This document shows, one piece after another, positions 1 to 7,415 of a stretch of 64,000 nucleotides of DNA. The notes under the pieces were generated by a model. That model was not told the DNA's origin. It searched no databases and saw nothing but the letters and a program-made list of their open reading frames with translations. A program made the translations under genes and the position numbers. The DNA is from Microbacterium sp. Nx66. GTDB taxonomy: Bacteria > Actinomycetota > Actinomycetes > Actinomycetales > Microbacteriaceae. The stretch covers positions 2,294,001-2,358,000 of the forward strand of contig NZ_LR880474.1 in the NCBI RefSeq assembly GCF_904066215.1, read 5' to 3'. Within the stretch, counting starts at the first letter, position 1. Each line of letters opens with the position of its first letter.

Positions 1-974
1 GGTCGTAACTTCACTGCCTGATCGATGATTGGCTGGATGAGGTTCGTCACCTCGTCGTTTGATGCTTTTCCATCCGGAGGCGCTTCCAGGACCCGCCTCG
101 CGAAGAGCGTGTACATGGTCTGGCGGGCTTCTTCATCCTCGATCTCGTTGATGAAGCCGAGAAAGGCCTTGAGCTGGATCTCGATAGCGCGAGCCCACGT
201 GGCGATGCGGTGATAATTACTAGCCTGCCGACCAAGGTACGCCGCGATGCCAGCCAGTGCAGAAAGGATCGCAACGCGATAGACCACCTCCTGCCAATTG
301 TCCACGGATTCCACCGTGCTTCCGGCGGCATAGACCAACCCGAACAGTACGGTCACCCCAAGTGTGACTAACGTACCCACCCTGAACCAGAACGCCGATC
401 GTGCGCTGCTCTTTGCGGTGGTCTCGAAGGATTTTTCCAGAGCGCCTGTGGCCGTCTCCGTAGCGGCCTTGCGGGCGAGCGCCAAAGCCTCACTTGCTAG
501 GTGGGCAGAACTCGATGCGTCCTGGACCGCGCTATCGAGTCTTTCCATTCGGCGCGTCACGTAAGCGACGATTGACTGCGAGCGCAGGGCTTCCTCGCCC
601 GCGAGATTAATCTCCGCGCGAAACCCAGAGAACATGTCGGCGGGCAGTCCACGCTTGACGAGTTCGTCGAACAGTGCCGGAAACACATCGAGGTTCCCCC
701 GCATACTGACGAGCGCAAGAGATTTCGCGTCGCCCACAGTCGCGAGGTAGGCCTTGTACTGCTTCTCTGCCTCCTGCGCGGCGTTTACAACGATTTCGAG
801 CTCTCCATCTGCGAGCATTTCACCGGCCGCCCATTCAAGGAGCCTGTGCCACACCGCGAGGAGCGGGATTACTGCAATCTCGTCGATACCGGGGCTGTCT
901 TCACGTCGGAGCTTTCCCAGTTGAGACTGAAACCAGCGACTCAGACTTTCGATTTCGTTGCGACCTGTCGCCAT
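1..974 (-). CDS. Two-helix membrane protein of unknown function, C-terminus cut by window edge
   Basis: An open frame of 324 codons runs from ATG at 974-972 off the left window edge without a stop. A Shine-Dalgarno GGAGGCGG lies just upstream (976-983). Residues 1-190 are soluble and mostly helical, with an Ala/Ser/Glu-rich, probably coiled-coil stretch at about 140-190. Two hydrophobic segments follow at about 196-217 and 231-248, then a hydrophilic tail of at least 75 residues. I recognise no family. Base composition is about 60% GC or less in the lines I counted, and codons such as AAA, ATT, GTA and TCT appear that are rare in the neighbouring genes, which suggests horizontal acquisition. 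Soluble domain plus two helices is a layout seen in some accessory and defence effectors, but that is only an analogy. Confidence 0.8.
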   Translation of the reverse strand, partial: MATGRNEIESLSRWFQSQLGKLRREDSPGIDEIAVIPLLAVWHRLLEWAAGEMLADGELEIVVNAAQEAEKQYKAYLATVGDAKSLALVSMRGNLDVFPALFDELVKRGLPADMFSGFRAEINLAGEEALRSQSIVAYVTRRMERLDSAVQDASSSAHLASEALALARKAATETATGALEKSFETTAKSSARSAFWFRVGTLVTLGVTVLFGLVYAAGSTVESVDNWQEVVYRVAILSALAGIAAYLGRQASNYHRIATWARAIEIQLKAFLGFINEIEDEEARQTMYTLFARRVLEAPPDGKASNDEVTNLIQPIIDQAVKLR

Positions 975-1078
975 CTCCGCCTCCTGTCACGTTCGCCCGA
1001 ACCGGATCCGGACGCACACAGCACACAACATAGCGCGCAGATAGCTACCCATGCGCAGTTCGAAAACCCACGCATCGA

Positions 1079-1234
1079 ATGGAAAGGAAGGCTGACCTGC
1101 GCGCGCTCTACGACTACCGCGTCGGCGTCCAGAACGGCGACGCCGCGGACCCCGACCGCGAGCAGGCACTCCGCCGGACTGCGATCGACACGTTCGTCGA
1201 GGGGCAGGCCGTCTGCATCGATGGCTCGTCCTGA
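1079..1234 (+). CDS. Possible small or remnant ORF (51 aa)
   Basis: ATG at 1079 opens a 51-codon frame ending in TGA at 1232-1234. The peptide is charged and protein-like in composition (it begins MERKADLRALYDYRVG and ends with AVCIDGSS), with G/C-ending codons like the surrounding core genes rather than like the low-GC gene on its left. No good Shine-Dalgarno precedes the ATG; an AAGGAAGG purine run sits just inside the frame. It may be the 3' end of a gene whose front was lost when the left-hand region was acquired. I recognise no family. Confidence 0.3.
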   Translation: MERKADLRALYDYRVGVQNGDAADPDREQALRRTAIDTFVEGQAVCIDGSS

Positions 1235-1296
1235 CGCCGCCGTATCGAGCCGCCCGCCCCGGTGTCAACCGGTACGTCGCCCGTCGTCGCGCTCCC

Positions 1297-1302
1297 TAGG
1301 CT
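1297..1302 (+). promoter_or_regulatory. -10 hexamer TAGGCT for the glycosyltransferase operon
   Basis: TAGGCT lies 26 nt before the GTG start at 1329, and GAGGAG at 1318-1323 provides a Shine-Dalgarno at 5-nt spacing. This gene therefore has a short leader, unlike many others here. No clear -35 is visible. Confidence 0.45.
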
Positions 1303-1328
1303 GAGGAGCAGACCTGCGAGGAGACGAC

Positions 1329-2126
1329 GTGCACCGCGCCACACCAGCCGCCCCTGAACCGACCCTGAGCGTGGTCATCCCGGTCAAGGACGATGCGGCG
1401 GAACTGCGGCGATGCCTCCGCGCCCTCGCCCGGCAGACACTCCCGCCCGACGAGATCATCGTCGTGGACAACGCCTCGACCGACGATTCGGCCGCGGTGG
1501 CCGCCCGGCACGGCGCGCGGGTCGTGCGGTGCGAGACTCCGGGCATCCCGGCCGCGAGCGCGACCGGGTACGACACGGCGACGGGCGACGTGATCCTGCG
1601 GCTCGACGCCGACGGGGTACCGGGGCCGCGGTGGGTCGAGACGATGACGGCCGCGTACGTGCGGGATCCGCGGGTCGGAGCGTGGACGGGCGGAGCGCAT
1701 TTCGTCGACGGTCCCCGGTTCCTGCGGAGGCCCCTCGCGGCGGCCTACCTCCTTTCCTACGTCGTCGTGTGCGGCTCCGCCCTGGGCCACGGGCCGTTGT
1801 TCGGATCGAACCTCGCCCTCCGCCGCTCGGCCTGGCTCGCCGTCCGGGACCGGGTGCACCGCGACGATGCCGCGCTTCACGACGACCTCGACCTCGCCTT
1901 CCATGTCGGCGAGCGCCACCGCATCCGCTGGCTTCTGCACACCGATATGGGCATCTCCATGCGCCCGTTCGGCAGCGGACGCTCCTTCGCCCGCCGCTCC
2001 TGGATCGGCGCTCGCACCGTCCTCGTGCACTGGCCCGAGGACTTCCCTCCGGTGCGCTGGGTGCGGCTCGCGCTGCGCCGGGTGCTGCACCGCCTCGGAG
2101 TCCCCGCGCCGGGAGCCCGCCGATGA
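1329..2126 (+). CDS. Family 2 glycosyltransferase
   Basis: This 265-residue protein has a GT-A fold start: SVVIPVKDD (14-22), VVDNAST (45-51) in the nucleotide-sugar site and the metal-binding D-A-D at 93-95. It should transfer a sugar from an NDP-sugar at the cytoplasmic face; the acceptor cannot be read from sequence. No clear membrane anchor is present, although residues 138-158 are hydrophobic. The GTG start is chosen for its GAGGAG Shine-Dalgarno at 1318-1323. Its stop overlaps the ATG of the next gene (ATGA), so it heads a three-gene operon with a phosphohydrolase and a YjdF-like membrane protein. Confidence 0.85.
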   Translation: MHRATPAAPEPTLSVVIPVKDDAAELRRCLRALARQTLPPDEIIVVDNASTDDSAAVAARHGARVVRCETPGIPAASATGYDTATGDVILRLDADGVPGPRWVETMTAAYVRDPRVGAWTGGAHFVDGPRFLRRPLAAAYLLSYVVVCGSALGHGPLFGSNLALRRSAWLAVRDRVHRDDAALHDDLDLAFHVGERHRIRWLLHTDMGISMRPFGSGRSFARRSWIGARTVLVHWPEDFPPVRWVRLALRRVLHRLGVPAPGARR

Positions 2127-2968
2127 CCGCGCCGCTCCTCGGATCGCCGTCCACCACCGAGCTGCACGTCATGACCCTCAACATCCGCCGCGACCTCGGC
2201 GCGCTCGCCTGGCCGCCCGCCGACCGCTGGTCGGTTCGACGTCCCCGGCTCACCGCGCTCCTCCGCGCGGAGCGGCCGGAGGTCCTCGGCGTACAGGAGG
2301 CCCTGCCCGCGCAGGCTGCCGAGGTCTCCGCCGCGCTCGGCCCGTCGTTCCACCGCGTCGGCCACGGCCGCCTCGCCGGACCCCGCGGCGAGGGTTGTCC
2401 GCTCTTCTACGACGCCGACCGACTGGAACTGGGCGGCTGGCGACAGGTCGCGCTCTCCCGCACCCCCGACCGCCCCGGCTCCCGCTCCTGGCTGAGCGTC
2501 TCCCCGCGGGTGGTGGTGGAGGCGTCCTTCCGCGACCGCCGCACCGGCGCCGCCCTCACCGTGCTCAACACCCACCTCGACGCGTTCTCGCTGTGGGCCC
2601 GGCTCCGTCAAGCGCAGGCGGTGCACGACGTCGCCGCCGCAGCGGAGAGCCCCGTCGTCCTCGTCGGGGATTTCAACGCCCCCGCCGGCACGGCACCGTG
2701 GCGCGCCCTCGAAGCCGACGACGTCCTCCGCGACTCGTGGACGGCGGCCGTCTCCCGCCGCACACCGGCCTGGCGCACATTCGCCGGCTACCGGTCACCC
2801 CGCCGAGGACGCCGCATCGACGGCATCCTCACCTTCCCCGCGCTGCCCGTGCGCCGGGCGGGCATCAACGCCCGGCAGTATGGAGGAGGCTGGCCGTCGG
2901 ATCATCTCGCCGTGCAGGCCCTGATCGACCTCGCCCCCGGCGCCATCCCACCCGAGGAGACCGCATGA
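2123..2968 (+). CDS. Endonuclease/exonuclease/phosphatase (EEP) family protein
   Basis: The 281-residue product carries the EEP catalytic set: the metal-binding Glu in LGVQEALP (E59), NTHLD in the middle, GDFN, and a C-terminal SDH motif. The family includes DNases, sphingomyelinase-type phosphodiesterases and inositol phosphatases, so the substrate is open. It has no signal peptide. Translation is probably coupled: the ATG overlaps the stop of the glycosyltransferase, and its own stop overlaps the next ATG. The company of a glycosyltransferase and a membrane protein hints at a lipid or envelope phosphodiester rather than DNA, but that is inference. Confidence 0.82.
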   Translation: MTAPLLGSPSTTELHVMTLNIRRDLGALAWPPADRWSVRRPRLTALLRAERPEVLGVQEALPAQAAEVSAALGPSFHRVGHGRLAGPRGEGCPLFYDADRLELGGWRQVALSRTPDRPGSRSWLSVSPRVVVEASFRDRRTGAALTVLNTHLDAFSLWARLRQAQAVHDVAAAAESPVVLVGDFNAPAGTAPWRALEADDVLRDSWTAAVSRRTPAWRTFAGYRSPRRGRRIDGILTFPALPVRRAGINARQYGGGWPSDHLAVQALIDLAPGAIPPEETA

Positions 2969-3546
2969 AGGAGGACTTCCTCCGCCCGCCGCACTCCATC
3001 GCCGAGTACGGCGCCGACGCCGTTCGTGTGATCGGCGTCCTCAGCGTCCTCGTCGCGGCGATCTGGTCGACCCCGACGGATGCGGGCATCCTCGCACTCG
3101 CCCTCCCCGCCCTCATGCTCCCCCGCGTCCTCGGCATGCGCGGCGGCATCGACCTGGCAATCGGCCTGATCGTGCTCGTCGCCGCCGCGAGCAACGTGTT
3201 CGACCTGTACCGCACGCTCACCGGGTGGGACCTCGTCGTGCACTTCGTCTGCACGGGAGCCCTCGCCGCCACCGGCTACCTCGTGCTCTCCCGCCTCGGC
3301 ATCGTCACGGCGCAGGAGTCCGCGGCGTTCCGCGCCCGCATCCCCCTCGTGCTCTGCACCGTGATCGGGCTCGCGGCGAGCGCCGTGTGGGAGATGATCG
3401 AGTGGGCGGGCCGCACCTTCGTCACCGACGAGATCTTCGTCACCTACGAAGACACCATCGGCGACATGGCCATGGGAGGACTCGGGGCTCTTGCGGCTGG
3501 AGTCCTCGTCGCCGTCGTCCGGCTGGAGCGTCGCCGCTCGGCGTGA
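2965..3546 (+). CDS. YjdF/DUF2238-like integral membrane protein
   Basis: This 193-residue protein has about five to six hydrophobic segments. Its C-terminal half has WEMIEW followed by an acidic stretch with DTIGDMAMGG, the conserved core I associate with the DUF2238 (YjdF) family; the function of that family is unknown. The ATG overlaps the stop of the EEP gene by 4 nt, so it closes a three-gene operon. The membrane position suggests that the glycosyltransferase and EEP enzyme act on an envelope component. Confidence 0.7.
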   Translation: MKEDFLRPPHSIAEYGADAVRVIGVLSVLVAAIWSTPTDAGILALALPALMLPRVLGMRGGIDLAIGLIVLVAAASNVFDLYRTLTGWDLVVHFVCTGALAATGYLVLSRLGIVTAQESAAFRARIPLVLCTVIGLAASAVWEMIEWAGRTFVTDEIFVTYEDTIGDMAMGGLGALAAGVLVAVVRLERRRSA

Positions 3547-3596
3547 CGGCGCGGAACTGCGGGACGATCCCCAGGGTCGAACGGGGCGCGGGTCAG

Positions 3597-3602
3597 TAGA
3601 CT
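3597..3602 (+). promoter_or_regulatory. -10 hexamer TAGACT for tRNA-Leu
   Basis: TAGACT ends 11 nt before the mature tRNA 5' end at 3614. The region about 16 nt upstream (GGTCGA, 3575-3580) is only a weak -35 match. Confidence 0.4.
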
Positions 3603-3613
3603 GAAGCCACCGC

Positions 3614-3695
3614 GCGGGAGTGGTGGAATTGGCAGACACGCAGGATTTAGGTTCCTGTGCCCCAGGGCGTGTGGGTTCAAGTCCCACCTTCCGCA
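3614..3695 (+). tRNA. tRNA-Leu (anticodon UAG)
   Basis: The acceptor stem GCGGGAG (3614-3620) pairs with CTTCCGC (3688-3694), including one G-T pair. The T arm is GTGGG/CCCAC around TTCAAGT. The anticodon stem CAGGA/TCCTG encloses TTTAGGT, giving anticodon TAG, which reads CUA leucine codons. The long variable arm is typical of tRNA-Leu. The 3' CCA is not encoded; discriminator A at 3695 is followed by CGA. tRNA-Leu genes are common integration sites, but I see no integrase or repeated 3' end nearby. Confidence 0.96.
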
Positions 3696-3773
3696 CGACG
3701 GGTGCTTCGGCGCCCGCATCGCTCCACCGCCGACACCTCACGACCGACGGGAATCCCGCCAGTGCTCGAAAGC

Positions 3774-4538
3774 ATGCTGCACGCCCCTACCGCGCTCATC
3801 CCATGGCTCGATCCGCAGACGATCATCGGGGCGGCGGGTCCGTGGGCGCTCCTCGTGGTCTGCTTCATCATCTTCGCCGAGACGGGTCTGCTGGTCGGCT
3901 TCCTCCTCCCCGGTGACACGCTGCTCATCATCGCGGGCCTGCTGACCCACACGAGCAACGTCTTCGGCGTGAACATCTGGGTCGTCTCGCTCCTCATCGC
4001 GCTCTCCGCGTTCATCGGCGGCGAGGTCGGCTACGTCATCGGGCACAAGGGCGGCCCCGCGGTGTTCGAACGCAAGGAATCCGGCCTGTTCAGCAGGAAG
4101 AACGTCGAGCGCACCAACGCGTTCTTCGAGCGCTTCGGCGGCCTCACCGTGATCCTCGCGCGCTTCGTGCCGATCGTGCGCACGTTCGCCCCGGTCGCCG
4201 CGGGCGTGGGCCACATGCCGTGGCGGCGCTACTCGCTCTACAACTTCATCGGGGCGATGATCTGGGGCTTCGGACTCACGATGGTCGGCTACCTCATCGC
4301 CTACATCCCGTGGGTGCGAGACCTCGTCGTCGAGTACATCGACATCATCCTGCTCATCGCCGTCGGCGGCACCGCGCTCGTCACCCTGTGGCATTACTTC
4401 TCCGAGCGCCACAAGGCCAAGAAGGCCGCGGCCGCAGGAGAGGACGTCGTGACGGATCACGAGGAGGCCGAGGAGCTCGTCCTCGACGCCGACGTGTTCG
4501 ATCGCGCCCCCGACCTGGACGGCGACGGGAAGCACTGA
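3774..4538 (+). CDS. DedA family membrane protein
   Basis: This 254-residue integral membrane protein shows the DedA/VTT core: an FAETGLLVGFLLPGD segment near the N-terminus and a central ARFVPIVRTFAPVAAG stretch with the conserved Arg and Pro residues, flanked by hydrophobic helices. DedA proteins are linked to phospholipid scrambling and membrane homeostasis. The C-terminus is a charged cytoplasmic tail. The frame is open upstream into the tRNA, which cannot be coding. ATG 3774 is chosen, but GTG 3762 with ACGGGA 9 nt upstream is equally possible. It is monocistronic and convergent with ku. Confidence 0.88.
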   Translation: MLHAPTALIPWLDPQTIIGAAGPWALLVVCFIIFAETGLLVGFLLPGDTLLIIAGLLTHTSNVFGVNIWVVSLLIALSAFIGGEVGYVIGHKGGPAVFERKESGLFSRKNVERTNAFFERFGGLTVILARFVPIVRTFAPVAAGVGHMPWRRYSLYNFIGAMIWGFGLTMVGYLIAYIPWVRDLVVEYIDIILLIAVGGTALVTLWHYFSERHKAKKAAAAGEDVVTDHEEAEELVLDADVFDRAPDLDGDGKH

Positions 4539-4550
4539 CCCGGCCGCGGA

Positions 4551-5363
4551 TCAGCCCGCGTTCTTGGAGCGCTTCTCCTTGGAGCGGGCGACGCTGGCGC
4601 GCAGCGCCTCCATCAGGTCGATGACCTCGCCGCCGTCGGCCGCCTTCTCGGCATCGCCGCCGAAGGTCTCCGCCACGTCGAACGTCTCCCCGGCCTCGAT
4701 CTTCGCGTCGATGAGGGTGCGGAGCTCCTTCTGGTACTCGTCGACGAACTCCTCGGGATCGAAGTCGGCCGAGTAGCTGTCCACGAGCGACGAGGACAAC
4801 TCCAGCTCCTTCTTCGAGATCCGCACGTCCTCGTCGAGCGACGGGAATTCCGCCTCTCGGACCTCGTCCGACCAGAGCAGCGTCTGCAGCACGAGGACCT
4901 TGCCCCGCACGCGCAGCGCGGCGAGCCGGGTCTTCTGGCGCAGCGTGAACCGCACGATCGCGGTGCGGTCGGTCTGCTCGAGGGTCTTGCGCAGCAGCAC
5001 GTACGCCTTGGGAGACTTCGAGTCGGGCTCCAGGTAGTACGGCTTGTCGAGGGTGAGCGGATCGACCTGGTCGGAGGGCACGAACTCCACGACATCGATC
5101 TCGCGGCTCTTCTCCGCCGGCAGCGCCGCGAGGTCGTCCTTGGTGAGCACGACGGTCTGCCCGTCGTCGACGTAGGCGCGATCGATGTCGGAGTAGGCCA
5201 CCGTCTCGCCGCACACCTCGCACGTGCGCTGGTAGCGGATGCGACCGCCGTCCTTCTCATGCACCTGATGCAGCGGCACGTCGTGGTCCTCGGTCGCCGA
5301 GTACACCTTGACCGGCACGTTCACCAGCCCGAACGTCAGGGCGCCCTTCCAGATCGTCCTCAT
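4551..5363 (-). CDS. ku: Ku DNA end-binding protein (non-homologous end joining)
   Basis: The 270-residue protein begins MRTIWKGALTFGLVNVPVKV, the standard start of bacterial Ku, and keeps the typical core, with a C-terminal basic tail (KEKRSKNAG). Ku homodimers ring double-strand DNA ends and recruit LigD. The ATG at 5363 is chosen because it matches family N-termini; an upstream frame extension is not Ku-like. The gene is divergent from ligD, with 57 bp between starts, so the two end-joining partners probably share a control region. Length is normal for actinobacterial Ku. Confidence 0.96.
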   Translation of the reverse strand: MRTIWKGALTFGLVNVPVKVYSATEDHDVPLHQVHEKDGGRIRYQRTCEVCGETVAYSDIDRAYVDDGQTVVLTKDDLAALPAEKSREIDVVEFVPSDQVDPLTLDKPYYLEPDSKSPKAYVLLRKTLEQTDRTAIVRFTLRQKTRLAALRVRGKVLVLQTLLWSDEVREAEFPSLDEDVRISKKELELSSSLVDSYSADFDPEEFVDEYQKELRTLIDAKIEAGETFDVAETFGGDAEKAADGGEVIDLMEALRASVARSKEKRSKNAG

Positions 5364-5408
5364 CACACCAGTAGACACCAGCCACACCCGTCACGACCAC
5401 CCCTTGAC

Positions 5409-5414
5409 TACGCT
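5409..5414 (+). promoter_or_regulatory. -10 TACGCT for ligD, predicted leaderless
   Basis: TACGCT is followed by 6 nt and then the ATG at 5421, placing the expected transcription start at or next to the A of the start codon. There is no room for a Shine-Dalgarno. Confidence 0.55.
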
Positions 5415-5420
5415 GGCTCC

Positions 5421-7406
5421 ATGGTGGGAGAGGCGCAGGTCGTGCAGGTCGATGGCCGACGGCTGCGGGTGACCAACCTCGACAAGGTCGTCTACCCGGA
5501 GACGGGCACGACCAAGGGCGAGGTCATCGCCTACTACACCACCATCGCTCCGCTCCTCCTCCCGCTCCTCGACGGCCGCCCGGTCACCCGCAAGCGCTGG
5601 GTCGAGGGGGTCGGCACCGCCGCCGCTCCCGAGGACTCCTTCTTCACGAAGCAGCTCGAGCCCGGCGCCCCGGACTGGATCCCCCGACAGGACATCCAGC
5701 ACTCCGACGGCCCCAAGGCGTACCCGCTGGTGGAGGACGTGCCCACGCTCGTCTGGCTCGCGCAGGTCGCGGCGATCGAGTTGCACGTGCCGCAGTGGCG
5801 GTTCACCCCGGACGGGCTCCCCGGCCGCCCCGACCGTCTCGTGCTTGACCTCGACCCGGGACCCGGCGCCGACCTCGCGCAGTGCGCCGCGGTCGCCCGG
5901 ATCGCTCGGACGCTCCTCACCGGGATGGGGCTCGACCCTCTGCCCGTGACCAGCGGCAGCAAGGGCATCCACCTCTACGCGGCCCTGCCCGGCGAGCAGA
6001 CCAGCGACGAGGTCTCCGCCGTGGTCAAAGAGCTGGCGCGCATCATCGAGAACGAGCACCCGGACCTCGCCACGAGCGTCATGTCCAAGGCCGTGCGCGG
6101 GGGCAAGGTGTTCCTCGACTGGAGCCAGAACAACGGCAAGAAGACGACGATCTCCCCGTACTCCCTGCGGGGGCGCGCCCGCCCCGGCGTCGCGGCGCCG
6201 CGCACCTGGGAGGAGCTCGACGACCCGGACCTCGCTCACCTCGAGCTGGACGAGGTGCTCGCGCGCGCCGCCGCCGGATTCGATCCGCTCTCCTCCCTCC
6301 GCCCCGACACTCCTGCTCTGCCGGCGAACGCGCACGCCGCGACAGCGGCTCGAGCTCCCGCGATCCGGGCGGCGGCGCCCTCCCCCGCCCGTCGCGGCCG
6401 GCCGCTCGCCGAGCAGACGGCGTCCCCCACCGGGACCACTCTCCCGTCGCTCGCGCCGATGCTCGCCGAGAACGGCACCCCGGCGATCGCCCGAAGCCTC
6501 AGCTCGCCGTCATGGGTGGAGGTGAAGTGGGACGGCATCCGTGCGATCGGCACCTGGCGCGACGGGCACATGTCGCTGCACGCCCGACGCGGCACCGACA
6601 TCACCGCGCGCTATCCCGAGCTGACGGCCGACGGTGCCCCGTTCCTCCCGGTCGACGAGGCGATCGTCGACGGGGAGATCGTCGCCTTCGACAGCGCCGC
6701 CCGGCCGAGCTTCTCCCTGCTGCAGAACCGCATGCACCTCACCCGGCCCCGGGAGATCGAGCGCGAGGTCGTGCGCACACCGGTCGTGTACATGCTGTTC
6801 GACCTGCTCCGTCTCGACGGCCACGATCTCACCGGGATGCCGCTCCGCGAGCGCCGCACTCTGCTCCGCGACATCGTGGCGGGGGTCGACGCGCCCATCC
6901 AGGTCCCTCCCGTCTTCGACGACGTGGACGCAGCGCTCGCCGCCAGCGAGGAGTTCGGGCTGGAGGGCGTCGTCGTGAAGGATCCCGCCTCCCGGTACCG
7001 TGCCGGCCAGCGCTCACCCTCCTGGCTCAAGCTCAAGAACACCCGCATGCAGGAGGCGGTGATCGTCGGCATCCGCCCGGGGAAGGGCGAGCGCGAGGGC
7101 ACTCTCGGCTCTCTCCTCCTCGCGATCCCGGAGGGTGGCGACCTCCGCTACATCGGCCGCGTGGGCACCGGCTTCACGGATCGCATCCTCCGCGACCTCC
7201 TGGCCCGCCTGGAGCCGCTGCGGGTGCCACGCGCACCGCTCGACGGCGTCCCCCGCCCGGACGCCTCGGACGCCCTGTGGGTGCGCCCCGAACTCGTGGG
7301 CGAGGTGGAGTTCGCGAACTGGACGCCGGACGGCATCCTCCGGCACGCCCGCTGGCGGGGTCTGCGCCCGGACAAGACGGTCGACGAGATCACCGTCGAG
7401 GCGTGA
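5421..7406 (+). CDS. ligD: Multifunctional NHEJ polymerase-ligase LigD (POL-LIG form)
   Basis: The 661-residue protein has an N-terminal archaeo-eukaryotic primase-type polymerase (about 10-290, catalytic LDLD at 142-145) and a C-terminal ATP-dependent DNA ligase (about 345-661) with the nucleotidyl-acceptor motif EVKWDGIR (Lys369). The two are joined by an Ala/Pro-rich linker (about 297-340). The 3'-phosphoesterase domain found in Mycobacterium LigD is absent. The enzyme fills and seals ends held by Ku, which is encoded divergently next door. The ATG at 5421 is supported by a -10 box 6 nt upstream. The frame is open further upstream, but that part overlaps ku and is not LigD-like. Confidence 0.95.
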   Translation: MVGEAQVVQVDGRRLRVTNLDKVVYPETGTTKGEVIAYYTTIAPLLLPLLDGRPVTRKRWVEGVGTAAAPEDSFFTKQLEPGAPDWIPRQDIQHSDGPKAYPLVEDVPTLVWLAQVAAIELHVPQWRFTPDGLPGRPDRLVLDLDPGPGADLAQCAAVARIARTLLTGMGLDPLPVTSGSKGIHLYAALPGEQTSDEVSAVVKELARIIENEHPDLATSVMSKAVRGGKVFLDWSQNNGKKTTISPYSLRGRARPGVAAPRTWEELDDPDLAHLELDEVLARAAAGFDPLSSLRPDTPALPANAHAATAARAPAIRAAAPSPARRGRPLAEQTASPTGTTLPSLAPMLAENGTPAIARSLSSPSWVEVKWDGIRAIGTWRDGHMSLHARRGTDITARYPELTADGAPFLPVDEAIVDGEIVAFDSAARPSFSLLQNRMHLTRPREIEREVVRTPVVYMLFDLLRLDGHDLTGMPLRERRTLLRDIVAGVDAPIQVPPVFDDVDAALAASEEFGLEGVVVKDPASRYRAGQRSPSWLKLKNTRMQEAVIVGIRPGKGEREGTLGSLLLAIPEGGDLRYIGRVGTGFTDRILRDLLARLEPLRVPRAPLDGVPRPDASDALWVRPELVGEVEFANWTPDGILRHARWRGLRPDKTVDEITVEA

Positions 7407-7415
7407 GCGGCTCCC

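Larger units (their letters stand above)
975..1328. other. Gene-poor spacer between the low-GC gene and the first operon
   Basis: About 350 bases separate two divergent genes. The half next to the membrane protein is AT-richer; the half next to the glycosyltransferase returns to high GC. The only coding signal is a 51-codon frame at 1079-1234, annotated separately. A TAGGCT hexamer at 1297-1302 probably serves the downstream operon. I see no tRNA remnant, direct repeat or integrase scar. Confidence 0.5.

Noticed and set aside
1050..1080. AGTTCGAAAACCC, similar to a tRNA T-arm and 3' end, as a possible integration scar
   Set aside because: No paired T stem, no acceptor stem and no second copy at the tRNA-Leu gene (3614-3695).
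1412..2122. Alternative frame continuous with the EEP gene, suggesting a longer fusion protein
   Set aside because: It overlaps the whole glycosyltransferase, which has a Shine-Dalgarno and GT-A motifs, and the overlap ATGA at 2123 is the normal operon junction.
3657..3773. Upstream extension of the DedA frame
   Set aside because: It would run through the 3' half of tRNA-Leu; DedA-like sequence begins only near 3774.
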